Shown here: piece by piece, positions 16,631-24,849 of the stretch
Layout of the letters: the number at the start of each line of letters is the position of its first letter
Position numbering within the stretch: position 1 is the first letter of the stretch
From: Dyella lutea
GTDB lineage: Bacteria > Pseudomonadota > Gammaproteobacteria > Xanthomonadales > Rhodanobacteraceae
NCBI RefSeq assembly: GCF_024158035.1
Contig: NZ_JAMZEK010000003.1
Location: forward strand, 434,001-498,000
DNA: 64,000 nt
Direction: 5' to 3'
Program-made: the position numbers and the translations under genes
The notes under the pieces: model-generated
The model's database searches: none
What the model saw: only the letters and a program-made list of their open reading frames with translations
What the model was told of the DNA's origin: nothing

Positions 16631-18421
16631 TCAGCAGGACACCACGGATTCCGCCAACGGAGCATGCGCGGCGACCTGGTTGCGGCCGCCCTCCTTGGCT
16701 CGATAAAGCGCGGCGTCGGCATCCACCAGCAGCAAGCGCAGCGAATAGCCGGAGCAAGCGGCGGAGGCGAGCCCCAGGCTGGCGGACACCGTGACGGTGA
16801 CCTGCTGATCGACGATCACCGGCGTGGACGCCAACGCCTGGCGAATACGGTTTGCCGCCTCCAATCCCTCGTCGTGCGGGCGATCAGGCATCAGGATGCC
16901 GAACTCCTCGCCACCCAGGCGACCGAGCAGGTCGTTGGGGCGCAGTTCGCGACCAACGATCATCGCGGCAGAACGCAACGCCTGATCGCCGACGGCATGA
17001 CCGTGCGTGTCATTGATCCGCTTGAAATGATCCAGGTCCAGCACGATCAGGCAGGCGTCGGCGTTCGTCCTGTGCAGCTGTCGCAACGTCCGCTTCGCCT
17101 GGACGACAAAGTATTCGCGGTTGCACACCCGGGTCAGGCCGTCGTGGTGCGCCATCCAGCGAAACCGACGCCAGGACCGCCACAGCCACAGCATCGCCAG
17201 CACGAAGAAGGCGAGCAACGCCAGCAGCAATGCGTTGAACAGTTGGCTGGTTTTCTGGGCCTGGCTCGCCAGCGCCTGGCGAAGCTGGAGAATGTTGTTC
17301 TCCTTGGCCAGCGCATCCAGCTTCATCTTCGCGGACGAGACCTGCTGCCGGACCGTCTGGTAAGCCAGGGCGATGGCCTTGGCGTCGTCCATGGCGGCGG
17401 TTTTCTGGGCTACGTACTTTTCGTAATAGGCCAGCGCAGCGGCGTCATGCCCGAGCTTTTTTTCCGCCTGATAGAGCACCTCATACGCGGCGCGCAGTGT
17501 CCATAACGGACTGTCCGCTCCAGTGATGGCGATACTGTCCAGTGCAAATTTTCGCGCCTTGGCAGCGTCGCCGAGGCTCAGATAGGCCTGTGCCAGGGTG
17601 ACGGGCAGCGAGGCCAGATAGGGGGTGTATCCGGAAGCCCTGATCTCCGAAGAAATGCTGTGCAGGTAGGCGATCGACTGGCCCGCATGACCTTCGTCGA
17701 TCATCTCGCTGGCCAGATCCAGCCGCAACGCGTCGGCCTGATGGGATTCCCCTGCCGCGACACACGCGTCGATGGCGGCCTGAAACATGGGATCAGCCGC
17801 GGTCAACTTGCCCGCATAGAGCAAGGACGTCGTTTCGTAAGCGCTTGCGTAACAATCGGTTTTTGGCGAAGGAGGCCACGCCTTCATCTGTCTGGCGTAT
17901 GCCAGTGCCAAGTCGTATTGCCCCACGGCGCTACGGTCCAGCATCCCGATGACCTGACTCATGCCTTCCAGGCGTGCCTGCGGGTCAGTGACCCGCGGAA
18001 GTTCGGCCATCAGGGTATTGGCAAGCGCGTAGGCGCTCACATAATCGCGACTGAGGAACTTGCTCCGGATCAGTGCGGCCCTGGCACGAAAGGCAAGGGA
18101 CAAGTCGCCCGAGTGGCCGATGATGTCGTGCAGGATCGGCTCGGCCCTGGCGTAATCACCCTCATCCACGAGCAGTCGCGCATCCAGCAATCGGAAATGC
18201 CAACGCTGCGCGGAGGTCAATTGGTCCTCGTGTTGCCGAAGTTGCTCCATGATGAGCCGGAAACGGGAAGTATCCCTGCTGCGTTCGTTGTCGGCCTGCT
18301 CGAGCCACGTTGCAACCGGCGCAGTGTCGATCTGCGCCATGGTCGCGGTTGCGCTCCTGCACAGCATGAGGATCGTCACGATGACGACTCCTGCAAGGCG
18401 AAGGGACAACCCGCGCGTCAT
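16631..18421 (-). CDS. Membrane-bound diguanylate cyclase with periplasmic TPR sensor
   Basis: 596 residues: a signal/anchor at about 8-26, a helical TPR-like region (about 40-370) in the periplasm, a coiled coil, one membrane helix (FNALLLALLAFFVLAMLWLW), then a cytoplasmic GGDEF domain. The active-site loop is GGEEF at 503-507 and the upstream metal/nucleotide motif DLDHFKRINDTHGH is intact, so it should make cyclic di-GMP. No RxxD inhibitory site is evident where expected before GGEEF. It stands alone between the xyloglucan operon and the borosin genes; its signal is unknown. Confidence 0.9.
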   Translation of the reverse strand: MTRGLSLRLAGVVIVTILMLCRSATATMAQIDTAPVATWLEQADNERSRDTSRFRLIMEQLRQHEDQLTSAQRWHFRLLDARLLVDEGDYARAEPILHDIIGHSGDLSLAFRARAALIRSKFLSRDYVSAYALANTLMAELPRVTDPQARLEGMSQVIGMLDRSAVGQYDLALAYARQMKAWPPSPKTDCYASAYETTSLLYAGKLTAADPMFQAAIDACVAAGESHQADALRLDLASEMIDEGHAGQSIAYLHSISSEIRASGYTPYLASLPVTLAQAYLSLGDAAKARKFALDSIAITGADSPLWTLRAAYEVLYQAEKKLGHDAAALAYYEKYVAQKTAAMDDAKAIALAYQTVRQQVSSAKMKLDALAKENNILQLRQALASQAQKTSQLFNALLLALLAFFVLAMLWLWRSWRRFRWMAHHDGLTRVCNREYFVVQAKRTLRQLHRTNADACLIVLDLDHFKRINDTHGHAVGDQALRSAAMIVGRELRPNDLLGRLGGEEFGILMPDRPHDEGLEAANRIRQALASTPVIVDQQVTVTVSASLGLASAACSGYSLRLLLVDADAALYRAKEGGRNQVAAHAPLAESVVSC

Positions 18422-18466
18422 CGGCGGCTACTTTTTCATGGCCTGTGATCCGCGAGCCGGGTGCTA

Positions 18467-18742
18467 TCAGTCCGCATGGTCGCCATCACGCTTCGGCTTC
18501 TCATCCGTATCGTCCTCATCGGGATCGCACCCTCCGTTATTGGGATTGTGATTCGCCTGCATCGGTCGATGCTTGTGCCCAAGCTCGTCGCCGAGGCGGC
18601 TGTTGTCGCCGGAGGCTGCCGCCGCCTTCAAACCTTCACTGGCATTCAGTTCGTCGAGCACCTGCGCCAGGTGTTCCTGGGGTGCGTGACGCAATGATGC
18701 GTCTTGCCCGATGCGTTCCAGCAGCTCGATCGTCTTGGACAT
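18467..18742 (-). CDS. Candidate borosin precursor peptide (separate substrate of the downstream-type methyltransferase)
   Basis: 91 residues. The first 55 look like the helical recognition domain of split-borosin substrates: ELLERIGQDASLRHA, a second helix LAQVLDEL, and SGDNSRLGDELG. This is the small-bundle layout of SonA in Shewanella. The remaining about 37 residues are hydrophilic and acidic (NHNPNNGGCDPDEDD and onward), with a single Cys; no Val/Ile-rich core is present. The gene lies 190 bp after the methyltransferase gene on the same strand. The start at 18742 has a GGGGAAA ribosome site; an upstream in-frame ATG adds only shadow-like residues. The role is inferred from pairing; alternatively it is an unrelated small Nif11-like protein. 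Confidence 0.65.
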   Translation of the reverse strand: MSKTIELLERIGQDASLRHAPQEHLAQVLDELNASEGLKAAAASGDNSRLGDELGHKHRPMQANHNPNNGGCDPDEDDTDEKPKRDGDHAD

Positions 18743-18932
18743 TTTCCCCTGTTCCTGCGGTGGATGAACCGTCCGTTCCGTCCGGTGACATGGAAGCGCA
18801 TCTCCGGAACGAGCAAGTTGCACGCGCGTGGTCGCACAGCAATGAATCCAAGCACAAAAATGGCGCTTTCGGCGCCTGGCTGAAGCCTACCATTGATCGG
18901 CAAAGGGAAGGATGCAGCCCGACCTGGATGGG

Positions 18933-19763
18933 CTACGACATGGCACGATCCAGCTCAGCCAACCGATCGCGTAGCGCGAGATTGGCACGCAGCGGCGACG
19001 CTGGCAGCAGGACCACGGTTTCCTCGGCGCTCACGTCCGTCGCCGGCAGATCCCGCAGTGGCACATGGCGAATGCGCGGCTGCTCGATCGGCAAGGTGGC
19101 GCCGCGGTAGATAATGACCTCGTGGTCCGGCGGGTAATCCCGACTCAGGACATCCACCAGCACTTGCCGGTACTCGGGACCGGTGGAAAAACGCTTCATC
19201 GAACGGTCGCCGACCAGACCCACCTGCCACAGCACCAGGCAGGCACCGGGATTGATGGGGGTCTCGTAGAACAGCAGTTGACTGGCCTCGTAATGCTGGC
19301 AGCCAAAACGCCCGGGATCGATGCCGAGATCCGCATACAGGCAGTCTTCCGCCGAGATGCCTGGCTCCATGTGGGCGTGGAAGCCTTCTGCACGAGCGAC
19401 CCTGATCACCTCGTGCGGCGACCAGGCGAAGACGCCGGGATGACCGTAGAACACCGCGCAGACCCGCTTGCCAGCCCGCACCTCGGCCATCATCACCTCG
19501 ACCCATTCGCGATAGGTTGCCGCGCGCGACTTGCTCTTGCCATCGCCGTAATACGGCTGCAGGCTGCGCACGTCCGGGTGCATGTGCTCCAGCCACCGCT
19601 CGACGATGGCATCGGAGAGCGCAGCGAACACCACATCGGACTGCTGGATATGACTGCGTGCCAACGGCGACAGATGCGAGCCCAGCGTCATCCCCAAACC
19701 CACGCAGGCGATGCTTCCTTGTGGTTCCTGGGCTGGGGGCCGGGCCGGCGACACAGATGTCAT
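18933..19763 (-). CDS. Borosin-type peptide backbone alpha-N-methyltransferase (tetrapyrrole methylase fold)
   Basis: 276 residues. The N-terminus has the SAM-binding CVGLGMTLGSHL; the centre has YGHPGVF, GISAEDCLYADLGIDP, and LVLWQVGLVGD. These segments match the OphMA/SonM borosin methyltransferases rather than CobA-like porphyrin enzymes. Catalytic positions known from OphMA are kept: Arg80 and Tyr84 four apart (KSRAATY), and Tyr106 in FYGHPG. There is no C-terminal clasp or core peptide as in fungal fusions, so it is a split enzyme acting on a separate peptide, probably the gene at 18467-18742. The ATG at 19763 follows an in-frame TGA. No protease or transporter gene is adjacent. Confidence 0.85.
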   Translation of the reverse strand: MTSVSPARPPAQEPQGSIACVGLGMTLGSHLSPLARSHIQQSDVVFAALSDAIVERWLEHMHPDVRSLQPYYGDGKSKSRAATYREWVEVMMAEVRAGKRVCAVFYGHPGVFAWSPHEVIRVARAEGFHAHMEPGISAEDCLYADLGIDPGRFGCQHYEASQLLFYETPINPGACLVLWQVGLVGDRSMKRFSTGPEYRQVLVDVLSRDYPPDHEVIIYRGATLPIEQPRIRHVPLRDLPATDVSAEETVVLLPASPLRANLALRDRLAELDRAMS

Positions 19764-20229
19764 AGCTGAAATCCAGGCAATTCATCGAGACAGCACCGGC
19801 GAATAGCGCGCCTCGCCCTTCCTGGTCACCCGGAAAGACGAGGCGATTGATGATGCCATGGCATAGGCGACTGGCGAGAGGTGATGCAGTCGGATGTGAC
19901 GCCCGCCCGGCCTTGAATGGCGGATCGACCTTGGGGCGCCCCACCAGTGCAGCTTCGCGAAGGATCTGGGCCAAGGCGATCTGTACCCGCGCCACGTGTG
20001 GACTCCCCTACCCCGGGAAAGCCGATCGGTCGCCTCGCCTTTGCATTCCCTTCCGGCCACGACCAGCTCTTGCGTGCCTTCAGTTCCGGCGGGTCCTTTT
20101 CGATGTCGATCCCGCGACAGCGATGACGATTCCTGCTCGCCACCGACCTGGTGGCGCACCCGGCTTGATGCAGAGCCGCCACCAGTCGCGTACCGGCGCG
20201 TGCGGGTGCGCCCCGGTATGCGCATGCAG
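19764..20229. other. Intergenic region with no recognisable gene
   Basis: Both strands read open in some frames, but the residue usage is that of high-GC noise (Arg/Pro/Ser-rich) and no start with ribosome site or family motif is seen. It separates the borosin methyltransferase from a scar of two broken genes. Confidence 0.5.
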
Positions 20230-20600
20230 GTGCCTGGTTGAAGCAGGGGCGTTGCAGAGGATCGCGGCGCCGTTGGTGGCGGCACCGCTCAGCATGACGC
20301 TGTTTTTCAGGTTGAAGTCGCCGTCGCCGTCCACGCCGAAATCGACAGGTGCGAGACGCTGCCGCTGGCGTTGACCACTGCGGCGAGGCCATCCCTATTG
20401 GCGATATCGGCCGGGCCACCATCGAAGGTCGCCACGACCGCTTTGTCCCGGATGATCTTCTGGCCGTAGACCGCATGGCGGGAAACGGCACGGACGGGCG
20501 TGTCGGTCGTGAAGAAAGCGAATGGGCCATCGAGCGACGCCAGCACTGGGCCGTCTGCGCACCGGAGCTGGTGACCGTCAGTACGGTGTTGTTGCGCAGA
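20230..20600 (-). pseudogene. Frame-broken remnant of an unidentified protein gene
   Basis: On the minus strand, protein-like sequence continues only by changing frame twice: NNTVLTVTSSGAQTAQ, then VLASLDGPFAFFTTDTP and on to GSVSHLSISA, then FGVDGDGDFNLKNSVMLSG. The pieces join without a gap in residue sense, which suggests one gene with two indels. The family is not recognised. The left edge is indefinite. The right edge meets the truncated cyclase gene. Confidence 0.4.
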
Positions 20601-21007
20601 TCGCCACCTTCGACGAGCTCAACTTCGACGTATTCACGCACCAGAAGTGGAACCGCCTGAAGGAGAGCCACGCGCCGGACATCGTCGTCCACTGCCCGGA
20701 CGGCCACGTCATCCACGGCATCGAGCCGTACATCAAGGACCTGCAAGCGATGTTCGTCTACGCACCCGACACGCGCATCAGTGCCCATCCGATCAAGTTC
20801 GGCCAGGGGCCGTGGACCTCGGTCGTGGGCGTGCTCCAGGGCACATTCACCCGCCCCATGCCGATCGGCCACGGCAAGTTCATCCCGCCGACCGGTCGCG
20901 CCTTCAGGCTCGTGACCATCGGGCACTGGGAGGGGGCGATCATGGACGAGGAACACCTGTTCCTGGACAACGCCACCTTCATGAGGCAGCTGGGTATCGC
21001 GCCCTGA
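20591..21007 (+). pseudogene. SnoaL-like polyketide cyclase, N-terminus lost
   Basis: About 138 residues starting at VVAQIATFDELNFDVF read as a SnoaL-like ester cyclase: HAPDIVVHCPDGHVIHGIEPYIKDL, a YAPDTRI stretch, and the C-terminal strand pair LVTIGHWEGAIMDEE. Family members normally begin about 10 residues earlier, often after a signal peptide. Here the frame upstream has no usable start or ribosome site and runs directly into the broken gene on the other strand. I therefore call it 5'-truncated by a rearrangement at about 20575-20605. If expressed it would need a start inside foreign sequence. Confidence 0.65.
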
Positions 21008-21199
21008 TTCGAACAAACGCCACTTCCCTGGCCGGATGCCGCGGAAGCGGCAGCAGGCGGGGACCACATCTGACCGGCGATTCGCGACGTATCTACTGCT
21101 CAGTGCAGTTTCCGTGGTCGCTGACTCACCCCCTCGCCGGTCCCGTTGATCGCGGTGACCCGGGCGGGGGGATGCCCCACCCGCGATGGATATCCACCG

Positions 21200-21760
21200 A
21201 TGCCGCCCCACCGAACGCCCGAGCAGAACCTGCTTGACGAGCTGCTCGCGAAGACCGCCTCTGGCGATCAGGCAGCCTTCGCCGAGCTTTATCGGCTCAC
21301 CTCGCCCCGGCTCTATGGCGTCTGCGTGCGCATGCTGCGCGAGCGGGGGGAAGCCGAGGAGGTGCTGCAGGAGGCCTGGATCACGGTCTGGCATCGCGCC
21401 TCGACGTTCGACCGCACCAAGGCGAGCGCCGGCACCTGGCTCGGCACCCTGTTCCGCAACAAGGCCATCGACCGGCTGCGCCAGCGCCGCGAGCAGCTGC
21501 TCGATGATCCGGAGCTGATGAACCATCTCGAGGACGAGGACCCGAACCCGGCGGACGGGGCGGAGCAGACGCAGGAATACCTCCGTCTGCGCGAATGCCT
21601 CGACCAGCTCCAGCCGCAACAGCGTCGCGCAATACGTGAAGCCTTTTTCTCCGGCGTTACGTACAACGAGTTGGCAGCACGCTGCCAGGTGCCCCTTGGC
21701 ACCATGAAAAGCTGGATCCGCCGCAGCCTGCTGCAGCTCCGCACGTGCCTGGACCTATGA
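21200..21760 (+). CDS. ECF sigma factor (SigK/RpoE group)
   Basis: 186 residues with sigma region 2 (about 15-80: FAELYRLTSPRLYGV, EEVLQEAWITVWHRA) and region 4 (about 125-180: LQPQQRRAIREAFFSG, TYNELAARCQVPLGTMKSWIRR). The two are joined by an acidic linker. The start at 21200 is the first ATG in frame with sensible sequence. Its stop overlaps the next ATG (ATGA), coupling it to the anti-sigma gene. It probably drives the secreted-repeat, DUF3034 and globin genes downstream, since ECF pairs usually control adjacent genes. Confidence 0.9.
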   Translation: MPPHRTPEQNLLDELLAKTASGDQAAFAELYRLTSPRLYGVCVRMLRERGEAEEVLQEAWITVWHRASTFDRTKASAGTWLGTLFRNKAIDRLRQRREQLLDDPELMNHLEDEDPNPADGAEQTQEYLRLRECLDQLQPQQRRAIREAFFSGVTYNELAARCQVPLGTMKSWIRRSLLQLRTCLDL

Positions 21761-22542
21761 ACACACCGACCGACGACAGCAACTCGCAGCTGCGCTACGC
21801 CGAATACGTGCTCGGCGTGCTGGACGCCGATGCCCGGGCGGAGGTGGAGCGGGACATGGCGTCCAGCGAAGCGGTCGCCACCGCGGTGGCGCTCTGGCAA
21901 CGCCGGCTGCTGCCGCTCATCGCTGAAGCCGCCCCCATCGAGCCACCCGAGTACGTGTGGCACCGGATCCGCCACCAACTCGCGCTGGACGCGTCCCCGG
22001 CGGTGGCCCGCCCGGCCGACGCTGGCACGGCTCGTCCGCGCTGGTGGAACGCCCTGCGATTCTGGCAGGGGCTCGGATTGGGCGCGAGCCTGCTGGCGGC
22101 AGCGTGCCTGGCGTTGCTGCTGTCCAGCCACAAGCCATCCGTCACCCCGCCGTCCTATCTCGCCTCTACCATCACCCAGGGCAACGGCCAGGTGGGCTGG
22201 ACGGCGACCGTGGATCTGAACCACCAGCGCGTTGTCATCGTGCCGACGCGGCCGCAGGCCATCGCGCGGGATCGCGCGCCCGAGCTGTGGCTGATTCCCG
22301 AAGGCCAGCGTCCGATTGCCGTCGGCATGATCGGCGGCGACGCGCCGGTGACCCTGCCGCTGGATCGGCGACTGCTGGCGAGCTTCGGTCCGGGCGCCGC
22401 CCTCGCGGTGTCGGTGGAGCCACCGGGCGGCTCGCCGACCGGGCAACCCACCGGGCCGGTGATCGCCAAGGGCCTGCTCGATACCTCTGGCGCGGCGATC
22501 CACGTTCCCCTCGCAAGCCCCGCGCACCCGCTCGATACCTGA
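21757..22542 (+). CDS. Anti-sigma factor, RskA-like, single-pass membrane protein
   Basis: 261 residues. The N-terminal part (LRYAEYVLGVLDADARAEVERDM) is the cytoplasmic anti-sigma domain of the RskA/SigK type. A hydrophobic segment at about 103-121 (GLGLGASLLAAACLALLLS) crosses the membrane, and the periplasmic C-terminal domain (about 125-255) has the RskA pattern of strands with ELWLIPEGQRPIAVG. Translationally coupled to the ECF sigma gene; the ATG at 21757 sits within its stop. Confidence 0.9.
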   Translation: MNTPTDDSNSQLRYAEYVLGVLDADARAEVERDMASSEAVATAVALWQRRLLPLIAEAAPIEPPEYVWHRIRHQLALDASPAVARPADAGTARPRWWNALRFWQGLGLGASLLAAACLALLLSSHKPSVTPPSYLASTITQGNGQVGWTATVDLNHQRVVIVPTRPQAIARDRAPELWLIPEGQRPIAVGMIGGDAPVTLPLDRRLLASFGPGAALAVSVEPPGGSPTGQPTGPVIAKGLLDTSGAAIHVPLASPAHPLDT

Positions 22543-22739
22543 GCGCGGCGTCGCGGGTCACCCGGGCGTCGCTTGGTCTCGCCGGCGGCGCGCCGGAGTT
22601 CTTCTTCCATCGCTGGCGTCATGCGCCGTGCGGCTCGTCGCGCCGGCGCGGCGGGTTCGCGGCTTTCCTGCATCCCTGGGTCCGCAGGCCTCGTAGCTGC
22701 ATGGGCAGGCGCGTGCCTGCGTATGCCAGGAGACAGTGG

Positions 22740-23129
22740 ATGAAAGCTCGGATCTGGATCACCTCTATGCTGTGGGGCGCGCTGTGCGCCTATGCCTCGC
22801 TGGCGGTCGCGCAGTCCGCGACCGCGCCGCAGGCGGATGCCGCGCATCGTCTAGTCAGCAGCGATGGCATGACGCTCTACACGTACGACCGCGACAGCCC
22901 GGGCGGACCCAGTCGCTGCGAAGGGGTCTGCGCCCGCCTGTGGCCGCCGTTCCCCGCCAGCACGGACGCCAGGTTGCCGGAGGGCTACGGCGTCATCGTG
23001 CGCGCCGATGGCTCGCGACAGTGGACCTATCGGGGACGTCCGCTCTACCGGTACGCAGGTGACGCCGCGGTAGGCAGCACACGTGGCGATGGCATCAATG
23101 GCACCTGGCACGTCGCGCGGAGTCCTTGA
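22740..23129 (+). CDS. Secreted Yx(FWY)xxD repeat protein (COG4315 type)
   Basis: 129 residues: a signal peptide ending near LAVAQS, then two copies of the family motif, SDGMTLYTYDRDSPG followed by CEGVCARLWPPF, and RGRPLYRYAGD near the end. Two cysteines in the middle can form a disulfide. AGGAG precedes the ATG. The family is often co-encoded with ECF sigma/anti-sigma pairs; its biochemical role is not known. It is the first gene after that pair, separated by 197 bp. Confidence 0.85.
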   Translation: MKARIWITSMLWGALCAYASLAVAQSATAPQADAAHRLVSSDGMTLYTYDRDSPGGPSRCEGVCARLWPPFPASTDARLPEGYGVIVRADGSRQWTYRGRPLYRYAGDAAVGSTRGDGINGTWHVARSP

Positions 23130-23215
23130 GCAAAATGTTTTGCATCCCTCGGCGTTCTTGTCTCGTACCGGCCGGTAGGGGCGCGGCAGTCGCGCCTTCG
23201 ACGGAGAACACGACG

Positions 23216-24124
23216 ATGCATCGATTCCGAAGGAACACCCGCTGGCTGGCCGGCGCGCTGGTGCTGGCCGGCGGCCTCACCTCCTTGCCGGTACTCGCCG
23301 GCGACAGCAGCACCGCACCGGCCAACATCAGCGGCAAGCTGCTGCTCACCGGTGGCGTCTCGCAGATCGAAGGCGCGGCCGGTGGCGGCTTGACGCCCTG
23401 GGCCGTGATCGGCGGATACGGCACGCAGGACCAGATCGGCGCCAACGCGTTCTATACCCGCGTCAACGTGCAGGACTACCACCTGGATGATGTCGGCGCG
23501 CTGGTCGGCATCGACAACCGGGTCGAGTTCTCGGTGGCGCAGCAGCGATTCAACACCGAGGACGTCGGCGCGGCGCTGGGTCTCGGTCGCGGCTTCACCT
23601 TTCGCCAGAACGTGGTCGGCGTGAAGGTCCGGCTGTTGGGCGATGCCGTGCTCGAGCAGGACTCCTGGGTGCCGCAGGTTTCGATCGGGGCGCAGTACAA
23701 GAAGAACAACCAGGGCGCGATCCTGCATGCGATCGGCGCGAAGAGCGATCACGGCATCGACTACTACGTCAGCGCGACCAAGCTCTACCTGTCGCAGAGC
23801 GTGCTGGTGAACGCCACGCTGCGTTTCACCAAGGCCAACCAGATCGGCATCCTCGGCTTCGGCGGCGACAGGCACGACGCCTACCACGCCGAACTCGAAG
23901 GCTCGCTCGCCTACCTGCTCAGCCGGAACTGGGCGATCGGCGCCGAGTACCGGCAGAAGCCGGACAACCTCGGCATCGCCCACGAGAACGACTGGTACGA
24001 CGCCTTCCTGGCGTGGGCGCCGACCAAGAACGTCTCGGTGACGCTGGCCTATGCCCATCTCGGCAACGTCGTCATCAAGGACAACCAGCGCGGCATGTAT
24101 GCATCCGTGCAGGTCGGCTTCTGA
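23216..24124 (+). CDS. DUF3034 family outer-membrane-like protein
   Basis: 302 residues with a signal peptide (cut after VLAGD). Strongly beta-patterned with alternating hydrophobic residues, repeated aromatic strand ends (AFYTRVNVQDYHLDD, DYYVSATKLYLSQSVLV) and a terminal Phe, as in small outer-membrane beta barrels. It matches the DUF3034 pattern. GGAGA lies before the ATG at 23216; a longer frame upstream lacks a ribosome site. It is followed 27 bp later by the truncated globin gene, with which it probably forms an operon. Function unknown. Confidence 0.8.
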   Translation: MHRFRRNTRWLAGALVLAGGLTSLPVLAGDSSTAPANISGKLLLTGGVSQIEGAAGGGLTPWAVIGGYGTQDQIGANAFYTRVNVQDYHLDDVGALVGIDNRVEFSVAQQRFNTEDVGAALGLGRGFTFRQNVVGVKVRLLGDAVLEQDSWVPQVSIGAQYKKNNQGAILHAIGAKSDHGIDYYVSATKLYLSQSVLVNATLRFTKANQIGILGFGGDRHDAYHAELEGSLAYLLSRNWAIGAEYRQKPDNLGIAHENDWYDAFLAWAPTKNVSVTLAYAHLGNVVIKDNQRGMYASVQVGF

Positions 24125-24151
24125 CCCCATCACGCATCGAGGATTCCGACC

Positions 24152-24643
24152 ATGTACAAGACCACGCTTTCCCTCCTGCTGCTGACCGCCGGCCTGTGCG
24201 GCTGCGGCCCCGCCACGGCGCAGAACGCCATGCCGTCCGCGGCGAACGCCGACGCCTACCCCTCCGCTCCGCGCGATCCCGCCCTGAAGCCGGTCTTCGA
24301 CCAGTTCGGCGGCAAGCCCGGCCTCATCGCGCTGATGAACGACTTCATGGACAACCTGGTGGCCGATCCGGTGACGCGACCGTATTTCGAGAACGCCGAC
24401 CGCAACCACATCAAGGCCGAGCTGGTGGACCAGTTCTGCGTGATCCTCGACGGACCGTGCACCTACACCGGCAAGGATATGGCCTCGGCGCACCGCGGCA
24501 TGGACGTCGATCGGGCGGCCTTCAACGCCCTCGTGCAGGACCTGCAGACCGCGATGAACAAGCACGACATCCCGTTCCGCGCGCAGAACAAGCTCCTGGC
24601 GAAACTCGCGCCCATGCACCGGCAGATCGTCACCAAGCCGTGA
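24152..24643 (+). CDS. Exported group I truncated hemoglobin, probable lipoprotein
   Basis: 163 residues. An N-terminal export signal with LCGC (Cys16/Cys18) resembles a lipobox, so the mature protein may be lipid-anchored in the periplasm. From residue 46 on it is a truncated globin: FDQFGGKPGLIALMNDFMD, DPVTRPYFEN and the heme-proximal His114 in ASAHRGM. Cytoplasmic truncated globins lack such signals; exported ones are seen in some proteobacteria next to DUF3034-like genes. Likely heme-based handling of O2 or NO, inferred from the fold. A GAGGA ribosome site precedes the ATG. Confidence 0.9.
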   Translation: MYKTTLSLLLLTAGLCGCGPATAQNAMPSAANADAYPSAPRDPALKPVFDQFGGKPGLIALMNDFMDNLVADPVTRPYFENADRNHIKAELVDQFCVILDGPCTYTGKDMASAHRGMDVDRAAFNALVQDLQTAMNKHDIPFRAQNKLLAKLAPMHRQIVTKP

Positions 24644-24657
24644 CTCCAGGGCAGTTT

Positions 24658-24687
24658 CGGCGGTGCCGCAGGTCAGCGGCACCGCCG
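24658..24687. terminator. Strong hairpin between convergent operons
   Basis: A perfect 12-bp inverted repeat (CGGCGGTGCCGC) with a 6-base loop lies between the globin stop and the end of the eCIS operon, where transcription from both sides meets. There is no T-run, so termination is inferred from position and stem strength. Confidence 0.6.
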
Positions 24688-24849
24688 ATGCGCCTGCTCG
24701 CGCGGGGCCGCCGCTCTTGCGGCTCCGTGGCGGGCGCCGCGCAAATACGTTGGGAGCATGTGTGCGACGGACCGATACTGGACGCGGTCGTGGGTAACGC
24801 GCGGCCCGTTCACGAAGCAGGGTGCAATCTGCGTCGCACTGGGAACCGG

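Noticed and set aside
18933-19763. Cobalamin or siroheme methyltransferase
   Set aside because: Same fold, but the conserved segments and catalytic Arg/Tyr pattern fit peptide N-methyltransferases of borosins, and no cobalamin genes are nearby.
19826-21619. 597-codon minus-strand frame over the scar and the ECF sigma gene
   Set aside because: Covers an intact sigma factor on the other strand; only a short stretch looks protein-like and that belongs to a frame-broken remnant.
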